This document shows positions 1 to 5,133 of a stretch of 5,133 bases of DNA, piece by piece. How positions within the stretch are numbered: the first letter of the stretch is position 1; every line of letters starts with the position of its first letter. Made by a program: the position numbers and the translations under genes. The stretch is from positions 1 through 5,133 of the forward strand of contig DUTL01000305.1 of NCBI GenBank assembly GCA_012842105.1, written 5' to 3'. Under the pieces are notes generated by a model, which was not told where the DNA came from, did no database searches, and saw only the letters and a list, made by a program, of their open reading frames with translations. This stretch comes from Candidatus Fermentithermobacillaceae bacterium. GTDB taxonomy: Bacteria > Bacillota > Sulfobacillia > Fermentithermobacillales > Fermentithermobacillaceae.

Positions 1-1
1 A

Positions 2-28
2 CCCCGGATATGTCACGTTCTAACACAC
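2..28. repeat. First copy of a 27-bp direct repeat
   Basis: This copy matches 64-90 at 24 of 27 positions, in the same orientation, with a start-to-start distance of 62 bp. The invariant core is ATATGTCACGTTCT, at 8-21. It lies beyond the 3' end of the glycyl radical enzyme gene and outside any recognisable coding region. Repeated copies of an end sequence within about 100 bp are typical of some transposable elements, for example IS21-type and Tn7-type ends. They can also be tandem binding sites for a regulator. No transposase is visible, and the sequence to the left that would decide this is outside the window. Confidence 0.75.
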
Positions 29-63
29 ATCAGCCGAAACGTTTGCGCCCGCGCACGCTTCCG

Positions 64-90
64 CCCCGCATATGTCACGTTCTGATACAC
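64..90. repeat. Second copy of the 27-bp direct repeat
   Basis: This is the partner of the copy at 2-28; mismatches are only at positions 69, 84 and 86. The core ATATGTCACGTTCT is identical and sits at 70-83. The copy ends 39 bp short of the stop codon of the convergently placed hypD gene. The segment between the two copies is GC-rich and shows no gene. The repeat itself is seen directly; a mobile-element origin is inference. Confidence 0.75.
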
Positions 91-129
91 TCCGGCAGTC
101 CCTCAATTTGGTTGCTATGTTGTGCGCCC

Positions 130-2490
130 TTAGAAACTTGAATGTTCTGTTCTGGCAATGATTTCGTCTTGAAGCGCCTTTGTAAGGTCGCAGAAATAGT
201 CACTGTATCCTGCGACCCTCACAATGAGGTCTCTGTACTTTTCAGGATGCTTCTGAGCGTCACGCAGCGTATCAGCGCTAATCACGTTAAACTGGATGTG
301 GTGGGCTCCCAGCCGGAAGTACGCCCTTACCAGGTGAGCCAGGTTATCTATGCCTTCCTGGCCTTCCAGAAGTCTCGGGCTGAATTTCTGATTCAGCAAG
401 GTTCCACCGGTTTTTACGTGATCCATTTTGGAGCAAGATTTGATAACCGCGGTAGGCCCATACCTGTCTGCGCCTTGCACAGGTGAAATACCCTCTGAAA
501 GAGGCTGGCCCGCGAGCCTTCCGTCAGGGGTTGCGCCAACTACCGATCCGAAATACACATGGCATGTAGTGGGCAGCATGTTGATCCTGTATGTCGCCCC
601 TGTTGGGCTCTTCCGGCCATTGACTGTGTCATAGAAGATGCTGAAAATCCTCTGCATGATGTGGTCTGCATAATCATCGTCGTTCCCGTATTTGGGAGTA
701 CGGTTTAGGAGGAGCCGGCGCAAAGGTTCACAACCTTCATAATTGCATTCAAGCGCTTCAAGCAGCTTATCCATGGAGACTGTTTCCCGGTCATAGACAT
801 GGTACTTGATTGCAGACAAGCTGTCAGTAATGCTTCCTATGCCAACCCCCTGAATATACCGGGTATTGTACCTGGCGCCTCCGGCATTGTAATCTTTGCC
901 GTTTTCAACACAATCGCTTACAGTAATCGACAGGAAAGGGCTGGGCATATACCGTGCCCACAGTCTCTCTATGACATTGTTGCCCCTCACCTTGATATCT
1001 GTAAAATGCCTGATCTGCTTTTGGAAAGCTTCAATGAGTTCATCGAAACACCTGAAACGCTCCGGATCGCCTGTTTCAAGCCCCAGTTTCTTGCCTGTTT
1101 GAGGATCTATCCCGTTGTTGAGGGTTATTTCAAGTATCTTGGTCAAGTTAAAGTATCCTGTTAGGATATAGGCTTCTTTGCCGAACGACCCTGTTTCAAC
1201 GCATCCGCTTGTACCTCCCGAACGGGCATCCTCCACGGACTTGCCCTGCATAAGCATTTCTTGGACTATTGTGTCAGCGTTGAATATGGAAGGTTGGCCC
1301 CAACCCTTCCTCACAATCTCCAAAGCCCGCTTCAAGAACCTATCGGGGTTCTTCTGGCTAAGCTGTATATTGGAACTTGGCTGCACCAGCCGCATTTCAT
1401 CTATAACCTCAAGAACCAGGTAGGTGACTTCGTTTACGCCGTCGTGCCCGCTACTTGTAAGCCCTCCGGTGTTAATGCCGGCAAAATCGGCGTAGGTGCC
1501 GCTTTCCTCTAAGGTAATGCCCACCTTGGTAGGCGCAGGATGGTTGTTGAATTTGACCCAGAAACACTGGAGAAGTTCCTTTGCATCTTCCCTGGATAAA
1601 GTGCCCTCCTCAACCTCCTTTTTATAGAAAGGATAAAGATGCTGGTCAAGCCTTCCAGGGCTGAAAGAATCCCATGTGTTAAGTTCCGTTATGACACCTA
1701 CATGAACAAACCAGTACATCTGAAGGGCTTCATGAAAAGTCGCAGGGGCATAGGCCGGAACGCGCCTGCAAACTTGCGCTATTCTCACGAGCTCCTTTTT
1801 GCGTTCCGGATCAAGTTCCTTTTCCGCCAGTTCCAGAGCTCTTTCTGCATGGCGCTCACCATACCTGATTATGGCGTCACAGCAAATGCTCATAGCCCTG
1901 AACTGCTCCTGTTTCTCCCAGGCTTCAGGGTCATTAAGAAAATCCAGGTTGGCCAGGGCCCGCTCTATGTCTTTCTTAAAGTCCAGAAAGCCCTTTTGAT
2001 ACATCTTTCCGTCGGCCACTGTATGGCCAGGGGCCCGCTGTTCCATGAACTCGGTAAAAATGCCCGCCTCATAGCAGTCTTTCCACTCACCAGTCATCTG
2101 GCTGAATATCTTATGGCGCATTGAACGCTCGTTCCAAAACGGGATTATCTGATTTTGCTGGATATCCCTTTCAGTAGAACCTAGTTTGAAAAATATCTTT
2201 TCCCTGCCATTGATTACGTCAAAGTCTTCCAGCGTATGGCAGCAAACCTCAGGAAAGGTCGGAGTAGCTTTTGGTGCCGGGCCGCGTTCTCCGACTATGA
2301 TTTCATCTTCCCCAATGTAAATCTGCTTTCTCTCCATTAACTCCTTGAACGTTAGAGCCCGCAACACAGGTACAGGCACCTTGCCCTCGTACTGCTTATA
2401 AACATGAGTAACCAACTGTGCCCTTTCCATAGAAAGAGTTGGCACTGTATCAAGGCTCCTGGTTCTAAGCTTCAAAACCCTTTCTCTCAT
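130..2490 (-). CDS. hypD: Trans-4-hydroxy-L-proline dehydratase (glycyl radical enzyme)
   Basis: The 786-residue product is a full-length glycyl radical enzyme. It should remove water from trans-4-hydroxy-L-proline, giving pyrroline-5-carboxylate in the cytoplasm of an anaerobe. The catalytic cysteine loop GCVE puts the thiyl residue at Cys430 and the general base at Glu432. The glycyl radical motif RVAGYSD puts the radical at Gly761, 26 residues from the C-terminus. From recall of the Clostridioides difficile HypD structure (C434, E436, G765), this protein aligns with a constant offset of four. The recalled pocket residues F152, H160, D278, S334, F340, Y450, L643 and T645 are all kept, here as F148, H156, D274, S330, F336, Y446, L639 and T641. 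The GCVE loop, with a single cysteine, argues against pyruvate formate-lyase, which has two adjacent cysteines. The start is supported by AGGAGGG at 2497-2503, six bases upstream. A close relative with another substrate is possible but less likely. Confidence 0.88.
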   Translation of the reverse strand: MRERVLKLRTRSLDTVPTLSMERAQLVTHVYKQYEGKVPVPVLRALTFKELMERKQIYIGEDEIIVGERGPAPKATPTFPEVCCHTLEDFDVINGREKIFFKLGSTERDIQQNQIIPFWNERSMRHKIFSQMTGEWKDCYEAGIFTEFMEQRAPGHTVADGKMYQKGFLDFKKDIERALANLDFLNDPEAWEKQEQFRAMSICCDAIIRYGERHAERALELAEKELDPERKKELVRIAQVCRRVPAYAPATFHEALQMYWFVHVGVITELNTWDSFSPGRLDQHLYPFYKKEVEEGTLSREDAKELLQCFWVKFNNHPAPTKVGITLEESGTYADFAGINTGGLTSSGHDGVNEVTYLVLEVIDEMRLVQPSSNIQLSQKNPDRFLKRALEIVRKGWGQPSIFNADTIVQEMLMQGKSVEDARSGGTSGCVETGSFGKEAYILTGYFNLTKILEITLNNGIDPQTGKKLGLETGDPERFRCFDELIEAFQKQIRHFTDIKVRGNNVIERLWARYMPSPFLSITVSDCVENGKDYNAGGARYNTRYIQGVGIGSITDSLSAIKYHVYDRETVSMDKLLEALECNYEGCEPLRRLLLNRTPKYGNDDDYADHIMQRIFSIFYDTVNGRKSPTGATYRINMLPTTCHVYFGSVVGATPDGRLAGQPLSEGISPVQGADRYGPTAVIKSCSKMDHVKTGGTLLNQKFSPRLLEGQEGIDNLAHLVRAYFRLGAHHIQFNVISADTLRDAQKHPEKYRDLIVRVAGYSDYFCDLTKALQDEIIARTEHSSF

Positions 2491-2493
2491 GGC

Positions 2494-3438
2494 TTACCCT
2501 CCTATTTTCACAGCAAGTCCAAATTTCTCCAGGTGACCTTTTATGTTCAACATAACCTTATCCTGTGGCCGGGGGGTATCTTCAATGGCATATATTTTTC
2601 CAAGCCTTGTATACTTGTCTGAGCCTATATTGTGGTAGGGCAAAATGCTTGCCCGCGTTATTCCGAGGCTGGATAGGAATTCACCGGTGCTTTCAATATT
2701 CGCCTCGTCATCGTTAACCCCGGGAATTATTGGTATCCGTGCTATTATTGATTCATGGGCCCGGGACAGCTTAGCCAAATTATCCAATATGATCTGGTTG
2801 GGAACCCCTGTGTATTTGGCATGCCTGGCAGGATCCATGATTTTGATATCGTACAAGACCAGGTCTGTCAAAGGCGCTGCCTGCTCAATTGATTCCCAGG
2901 AAACGTACCCGGAAGTGTCCACAGCTGTGCCTATATCTTCATCTTTGCAACGCATCAAGAGTTCCAGCAGGAATTCAGGCTGCATAAAAGGTTCTCCCCC
3001 AGAAAAGGTAACCCCTCCGCCTGATTGCTCGTAAAATATCCGGTCTTTGAGTATCTGCTCCATAACCCAGCCGGAAGCAACTGCCCTGCCGGCTATTTCC
3101 CTTGCTTGTGCAGGACAAATGTCTGCACACTTACCACACACAGTACATTTTTCCCTGTCGGTCAAAGCAACCCGGACGTGGGTGTGTGCGTTGCCCGTCT
3201 TGCCTGCCGTGCCTGGCGATACCAACTCCACGGCATGGTTTGGGCATACTGAAATACACATGCCGCAACCTATGCATCTTGACTGAAAGATTGCCAGTTC
3301 GCGCTCAAAGGCAAGACCCTCTGGATTATGACACCATTTGCACTCCAACGGGCATCCTTTGAAAAACACAGTGGTCCTGATGCCAGGGCCATCATGTACT
3401 GAAAACTTCTGAATGTTGAATATGGTCCCTTTTTTCAT
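2494..3438 (-). CDS. hypE: HypD-activating enzyme, radical SAM protein
   Basis: The 314-residue protein should generate the glycyl radical on its partner by reductive cleavage of S-adenosylmethionine. The N-terminal hallmark HDGPGIRTTVFFKGCP runs into the CxxxCxxC cluster (Cys29, Cys33, Cys36) that binds the SAM-cleaving 4Fe-4S centre. A ferredoxin-like insertion follows with two further clusters: Cys55, Cys58, Cys61, Cys65 and Cys98, Cys101, Cys104, Cys108. Such an insert is normal for activases of dehydratase-type glycyl radical enzymes and is absent from the shorter pyruvate formate-lyase activase. SGGEP at 146-150 is the SAM amino-group motif. The stop codon lies three bases before the hypD start, and the hypD ribosome site sits within the last codons, so the pair is probably translationally coupled. 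The start has only a modest GGGG site at 3446-3449, and no in-frame start exists upstream before a stop. The name follows its partner; the activase sequence alone would not fix the substrate. Confidence 0.88.
   Translation of the reverse strand: MKKGTIFNIQKFSVHDGPGIRTTVFFKGCPLECKWCHNPEGLAFERELAIFQSRCIGCGMCISVCPNHAVELVSPGTAGKTGNAHTHVRVALTDREKCTVCGKCADICPAQAREIAGRAVASGWVMEQILKDRIFYEQSGGGVTFSGGEPFMQPEFLLELLMRCKDEDIGTAVDTSGYVSWESIEQAAPLTDLVLYDIKIMDPARHAKYTGVPNQIILDNLAKLSRAHESIIARIPIIPGVNDDEANIESTGEFLSSLGITRASILPYHNIGSDKYTRLGKIYAIEDTPRPQDKVMLNIKGHLEKFGLAVKIGG
2497..2503 (-). promoter_or_regulatory. Ribosome binding site of hypD, inside the end of hypE
   Basis: Read on the minus strand this is AGGAGGG, six bases before the hypD ATG at 2488-2490. 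It overlaps the last two glycine codons of hypE. The strong match and the placement fix the hypD start and suggest coupled translation, with hypD made in excess of its activase, whose own site is weaker. Confidence 0.85.
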
Positions 3439-3687
3439 AGCGTCGCCCCATAGTTGAGTGATGTCTGAGCGATTGCAAATTTGCTGTCTGGCAGCATGTT
3501 GTCTGACACCTCGTCAATTACACATATTCTACAACACCAAAGAGTTTTCCTGTTTGATTACTACGTTTCCTGAGCACTAATCTTCTTCCCTTTTGATTTA
3601 CATAAAACACCATGAAACCCTTTCTGATAAGGCAGGATTCTAGATAAGATTTCCCCGGCCGTGTTACACACGAACAAGATCACGGCT
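3439..3687 (-). other. Leader/intergenic region upstream of hypE
   Basis: This 249-bp gap holds no gene. Its left third contains a palindrome and hairpin (3475-3496). The middle (about 3510-3650) is AT-rich and is the likely place for a hyp promoter. A minus-strand TAGAAT at 3526-3531 resembles a -10 box, but no good -35 box lies at the right distance. A second TAGAAT at 3637-3642 has the same weakness. No sigma-54 GG-N10-GC pattern was found. Next to the stop codon of the upstream gene, GCCGTG at 3658-3663 can pair with CACGGC at 3681-3686. No T-run follows on the minus strand, so this is not a standard terminator. Confidence 0.5.
3475..3496. promoter_or_regulatory. Palindrome GCAAATTTGC plus overlapping small hairpin
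   Basis: GCAAATTTGC at 3475-3484 is a perfect 10-bp palindrome. It overlaps an inverted repeat, TGCTG at 3482-3486 and CAGCA at 3492-3496, with a five-base loop. The cluster lies 37-58 bp upstream of the hypE start codon and downstream of the best -10-like sequence. That position suits a repressor operator or a leader-RNA structure. The symmetry is seen directly; the regulatory role is inference. Confidence 0.35.
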
Positions 3688-4062
3688 TCATGTATCTATC
3701 CTTTCTATGACAACCTGAGGAGGCCTTGAGAGGTCTTTGAGCTGCTCCACGTTGCCCTTTACCCTGCCGATAACGTTTACCGGGCTTGCCGGACGTATCT
3801 CGCCCCCACGGCTTGCGGGTGTGGGCCCATAAAAGATGCAGAACGCCCGCCCTGGTTCCCAATAGCCCAGGTCGCCTTTGTCAACTACCGCCTTTTTGTC
3901 CGCAAAAGTTACATTCACAGGTATTTCGAAATATATCTCGTCTCCCCACAAATTCCCGCGCGCACTAATGGGAAGGGCTTCCCATACTGCATTTGCTGTA
4001 GGCGAATCGTTCAATTCAGCGTCTAGCACCATATCATCGATTTTGAGTGTAATCTTCTTCAT
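3688..4062 (-). CDS. Cyclophilin-like fold protein (TM1367/DUF369 type)
   Basis: This small cytoplasmic protein of 124 residues looks complete and has no signal peptide or membrane segment. The pattern fits the bacterial and archaeal cyclophilin-like family typified by Thermotoga TM1367. It has a beta strand at the start (KKITLKIDD), then ALPISARGNLWGDEIYFEIP (about 29-48), then the segment DLGYWEPGRAFCIFYGPTP (about 64-82), then PASPVNVIGRV (about 91-101). Members share the eight-stranded barrel of cyclophilins, but prolyl isomerase activity is not established and their role is unknown. The start at 4062 is chosen because GAGGTGA lies five bases upstream and the protein then begins directly with the family's first strand. 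A longer reading from 4122 would add 20 unconserved-looking residues. It lies 249 bp upstream of hypE on the same strand, so co-transcription is possible but not shown. Confidence 0.82.
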   Translation of the reverse strand: MKKITLKIDDMVLDAELNDSPTANAVWEALPISARGNLWGDEIYFEIPVNVTFADKKAVVDKGDLGYWEPGRAFCIFYGPTPASRGGEIRPASPVNVIGRVKGNVEQLKDLSRPPQVVIERIDT

Positions 4063-4067
4063 TGATG

Positions 4068-4074
4068 TCACCTC
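4068..4074 (-). promoter_or_regulatory. Ribosome binding site deciding the cyclophilin-like gene start
   Basis: On the minus strand this reads GAGGTGA, a seven-base match to the 16S rRNA 3' end, five bases before the ATG at 4060-4062. It favours the 124-residue product over the longer open frame beginning at 4122, which would read through this site. Confidence 0.8.
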
Positions 4075-4202
4075 AGAATAGGTATTTTTCACATAATACC
4101 ACGATCCGCGATGCCAACACACAGCCCAACATGCTCAGGACGCGCCGGTGCAGGCGCTCACAACACAACAATAATGGCCCCAGACTGCCCATGGCGCTGT
4201 TG

Positions 4203-4225
4203 TTAGCAACTTTGCTCTTAGCAAC
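4203..4225. repeat. Short direct repeat TTAGCAAC x2
   Basis: TTAGCAAC occurs at 4203-4210 and 4218-4225, so the two copies are 15 bp apart in the same orientation. It is too short to exclude chance. Its place between two divergent genes would suit a regulator binding site. Confidence 0.3.
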
Positions 4226-4336
4226 GGCCAGGCGCAAGCAAGAATTGGCCCGGCTAATTACTGTGTCCAAGCGCAAGGTGTTACAATATGATTAATGTGG
4301 CGTAAACATATGTATGACGGCTTTTAGGCGACGTAC

Positions 4337-4346
4337 CCGGCGCCGG
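4337..4346. promoter_or_regulatory. Perfect GC palindrome CCGGCGCCGG
   Basis: This is a perfect 10-bp palindrome about 140 bp upstream of the rightward gene's start codon and about 275 bp upstream of the leftward gene. It could be an operator, or simply a product of local GC richness. No T-run follows, so it is not a terminator. Confidence 0.25.
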
Positions 4347-4472
4347 TGAGTGAAGTGGGTAAAGCGGGCAAAATTGATAATCTCAGCGCTGTCCCCGGAC
4401 TTTCAAAGTGAATGACAATCGTGTCCAGGCAACCACCTGGGCTTCCCCGGGCCGCACTGAGATTGATGGTTC

Positions 4473-4479
4473 AAGGAGG
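4473..4479 (+). promoter_or_regulatory. Ribosome binding site deciding the start of the exported-protein gene
   Basis: AAGGAGG lies seven bases before the ATG at 4487-4489. The frame is open back to 4412, with earlier in-frame ATG codons at 4412 and 4466, but neither has a comparable site. This strong match makes 4487 the preferred start. Confidence 0.82.
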
Positions 4480-4486
4480 AGCGGCC

Positions 4487-5133
4487 ATGAAATCAACGCA
4501 AATACCTCAGTTCCAGACCTGCGTGCATTCTTCAAGAATGCCTGCAAGGCAAGTGTCTCAGTTCCAGAAGGGTATAGATCCTTCAACGAGGTTCAGCGGG
4601 AAAAGGAAAGTGTTTGGATTTTCCTGGCCTGCTGCAGTTTCAGCGGTTACACTGGCAGCGGTTATTATTTCCCTTTCTCTGTTTCCCGGTGTTGCGTTAG
4701 GAGCTTTTAACTATAGTATCCCGAAGCAGCAAGACCAGCTTACCGTTAATGAAGACGGCTCAGTTGGGCTCATACGGTACTTTGAGTTTGCAGTATCCCA
4801 AAACTCCTCCGATTCAGGAACTGAGATTTGGATAGGGCTACCCACCTCAAGAACCACCGTATCATCAGTTACTGATGATGAAGGGAATAACGTTTCTTTC
4901 CAAACCCGAATATCCGGCGGAGACTACACCCTTGTTTTGACCGGGTTTGACGCAATAGAACCGGGAACGTCCAAGGGGTTTACCGTTGAGGCGGCCATAC
5001 CCGAATTCTTGTTTCCAGACTCTCAAAACCAAGGGTACGCCACAATGAGGTATATACCCGGATGGTGGTCATCTGAAGTCAAAGTACAGGACATAGCAGT
5101 AATCTTGCCGGGTGGCGTGGAGAAAGACGAAAT
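4487..5133 (+). CDS. Exported or membrane-anchored protein of unknown function, 3' truncated by window end
   Basis: The frame stays open from 4487 to the window edge, giving 215 residues plus two bases, so the C-terminus is missing. Residues 1-45 are polar and basic, ending in GKRK. A hydrophobic segment follows at about 47-69, then VALGAF, which fits signal peptidase cleavage after Gly72 (Ala-Leu-Gly). An uncleaved anchor is also possible. The outer part (about 74-215) alternates hydrophobic and polar residues like a beta-sandwich, with LTVNEDGSV, a WIGLP segment, and RYIPGWW followed by VILPGGV. The VNEDGSV strand and the overall plan loosely recall DUF2207-type predicted membrane proteins, but this is a weak resemblance and I assign no function. 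The N-terminal segment before the hydrophobic core is unusually long for a signal peptide. It contains PQFQ and SQFQ, encoded by a 12-base repeat. The gene runs opposite to the hyp block and is unlikely to be part of it. Confidence 0.75.
   Translation, partial: MKSTQIPQFQTCVHSSRMPARQVSQFQKGIDPSTRFSGKRKVFGFSWPAAVSAVTLAAVIISLSLFPGVALGAFNYSIPKQQDQLTVNEDGSVGLIRYFEFAVSQNSSDSGTEIWIGLPTSRTTVSSVTDDEGNNVSFQTRISGGDYTLVLTGFDAIEPGTSKGFTVEAAIPEFLFPDSQNQGYATMRYIPGWWSSEVKVQDIAVILPGGVEKDE
4506..4568 (+). repeat. In-frame direct repeat CTCAGTTCCAGA within the N-terminal coding region
   Basis: The identical 12-mer occurs at 4506-4517 and 4557-4568. The spacing is 51 bp, exactly 17 codons, so both copies encode the same Gln-Phe-Gln stretch (residues 8-10 and 25-27). 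The bases between show no further repeat. It may be a decayed short duplication or a coincidence favoured by similar peptide sequence. Confidence 0.45.

Larger units (their letters stand above)
4063..4486. other. Divergent intergenic region without a recognised gene
   Basis: About 420 bp separate the leftward cyclophilin-like gene from the rightward exported-protein gene. Short open frames here have no recognisable protein character. Visible structure includes GCGCC at 4142-4146 paired with GGCGC at 4153-4157, and TTAGCAAC repeated directly at 4203-4210 and 4218-4225. GGCCA at 4226-4230 pairs with TGGCC at 4246-4250, CCGGCGCCGG at 4337-4346 is a palindrome, and CCAGG at 4425-4429 pairs with CCTGG at 4436-4440. 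Candidate -10 boxes are TATTAT (minus, 4093-4098) for the leftward gene and TACAAT or TATGAT (plus, 4282-4292) or GATAAT (plus, 4376-4381) for the rightward gene. None has a convincing -35 partner. No tRNA, riboswitch or terminator could be recognised. Confidence 0.5.

Noticed and set aside
2..90. CRISPR array from the two 27-bp repeats
   Set aside because: Only two imperfect copies are visible, with no third at regular spacing and no cas gene; transposon-end or operator repeats fit better.
91..129. Terminator directly after hypD
   Set aside because: No stem with a following T-run on the minus strand could be found between the stop codon and the repeats.
142..2124. Several plus-strand open frames opposite hypD, the longest 161 codons (1639-2124)
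   Set aside because: They lie antisense to a complete, strongly recognisable glycyl radical enzyme and show no domain character; they are shadow frames.
130..2490. Annotation as pyruvate formate-lyase or choline/glycerol/benzylsuccinate-type enzyme
   Set aside because: Pyruvate formate-lyase has two adjacent catalytic cysteines, not a single GCVE cysteine. The remaining pocket residues agree with HypD throughout rather than with the other dehydratases or lyases.
2404..3362. Plus-strand open frames opposite hypE
   Set aside because: The minus strand carries an intact radical-SAM activase with all expected cysteine clusters, so these are antisense shadows.
3658..3686. Rho-independent terminator after the cyclophilin-like gene
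   Set aside because: A six-base stem is present, but the loop is long and no T-run follows in the direction of transcription.
3439..3687. Sigma-54 promoter for hypED
   Set aside because: No GG-N10-GC arrangement was found on the minus strand in this interval.
4073..4276. Minus-strand open frame of 67 codons upstream of the cyclophilin-like gene
   Set aside because: It has no ribosome site and no recognisable character, and its composition looks like translated non-coding DNA. It also overlaps the cyclophilin-like gene's ribosome-site region.
4408..4710. Plus-strand 100-codon open frame starting with GTG
   Set aside because: It overlaps in another frame the gene starting at 4487, which has a strong ribosome site, a hydrophobic export segment and a frame open to the window end.

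Overview
The window looks like a chromosomal segment of an anaerobic, amino-acid-using bacterium, most likely a clostridial-type Firmicute. Three things point that way: an oxygen-sensitive glycyl radical enzyme closely resembling clostridial trans-4-hydroxy-L-proline dehydratase, strong Shine-Dalgarno sites of the AGGAGG/GAGGTGA type, and mixed base composition with GC-rich intergenic stretches. The species cannot be fixed from this sequence.

Layout from left to right. Positions 1-129 are non-coding and carry two near-identical copies of a 27-bp element, 62 bp apart, possibly the end of a transposable element. Positions 130-2490 (minus strand) encode a complete glycyl radical enzyme whose active-site residues match HypD. 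Positions 2494-3438 (minus) encode its radical-SAM activating enzyme, HypE type; three bases separate the two genes, so they form an operon in the order hypE-hypD. Positions 3439-3687 are a leader region with a perfect palindrome and a small hairpin just before hypE. Positions 3688-4062 (minus) encode a small cyclophilin-like-fold protein. A non-coding region of about 420 bp (4063-4486) separates this leftward block from a rightward gene starting at 4487. That gene encodes an exported or membrane-anchored protein of unknown function and is cut off by the window end.

How the genes work together: HypE uses S-adenosylmethionine and an iron-sulfur cluster to place a radical on Gly761 of HypD. Activated HypD then dehydrates trans-4-hydroxy-L-proline to pyrroline-5-carboxylate, which pyrroline-5-carboxylate reductase (ProC) can turn into proline. 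No proC, transporter or proline reductase gene is visible here. The cyclophilin-like protein lies on the same strand upstream, but nothing shows a functional link. The rightward exported protein appears unrelated.

The window is mostly well-understood metabolism. The least explained parts are the duplicated element at the left edge, the palindromic leader of hypE, and the truncated exported protein with its unusually long N-terminal segment. No CRISPR array, RNA gene or convincing new defence or mobile system is visible.
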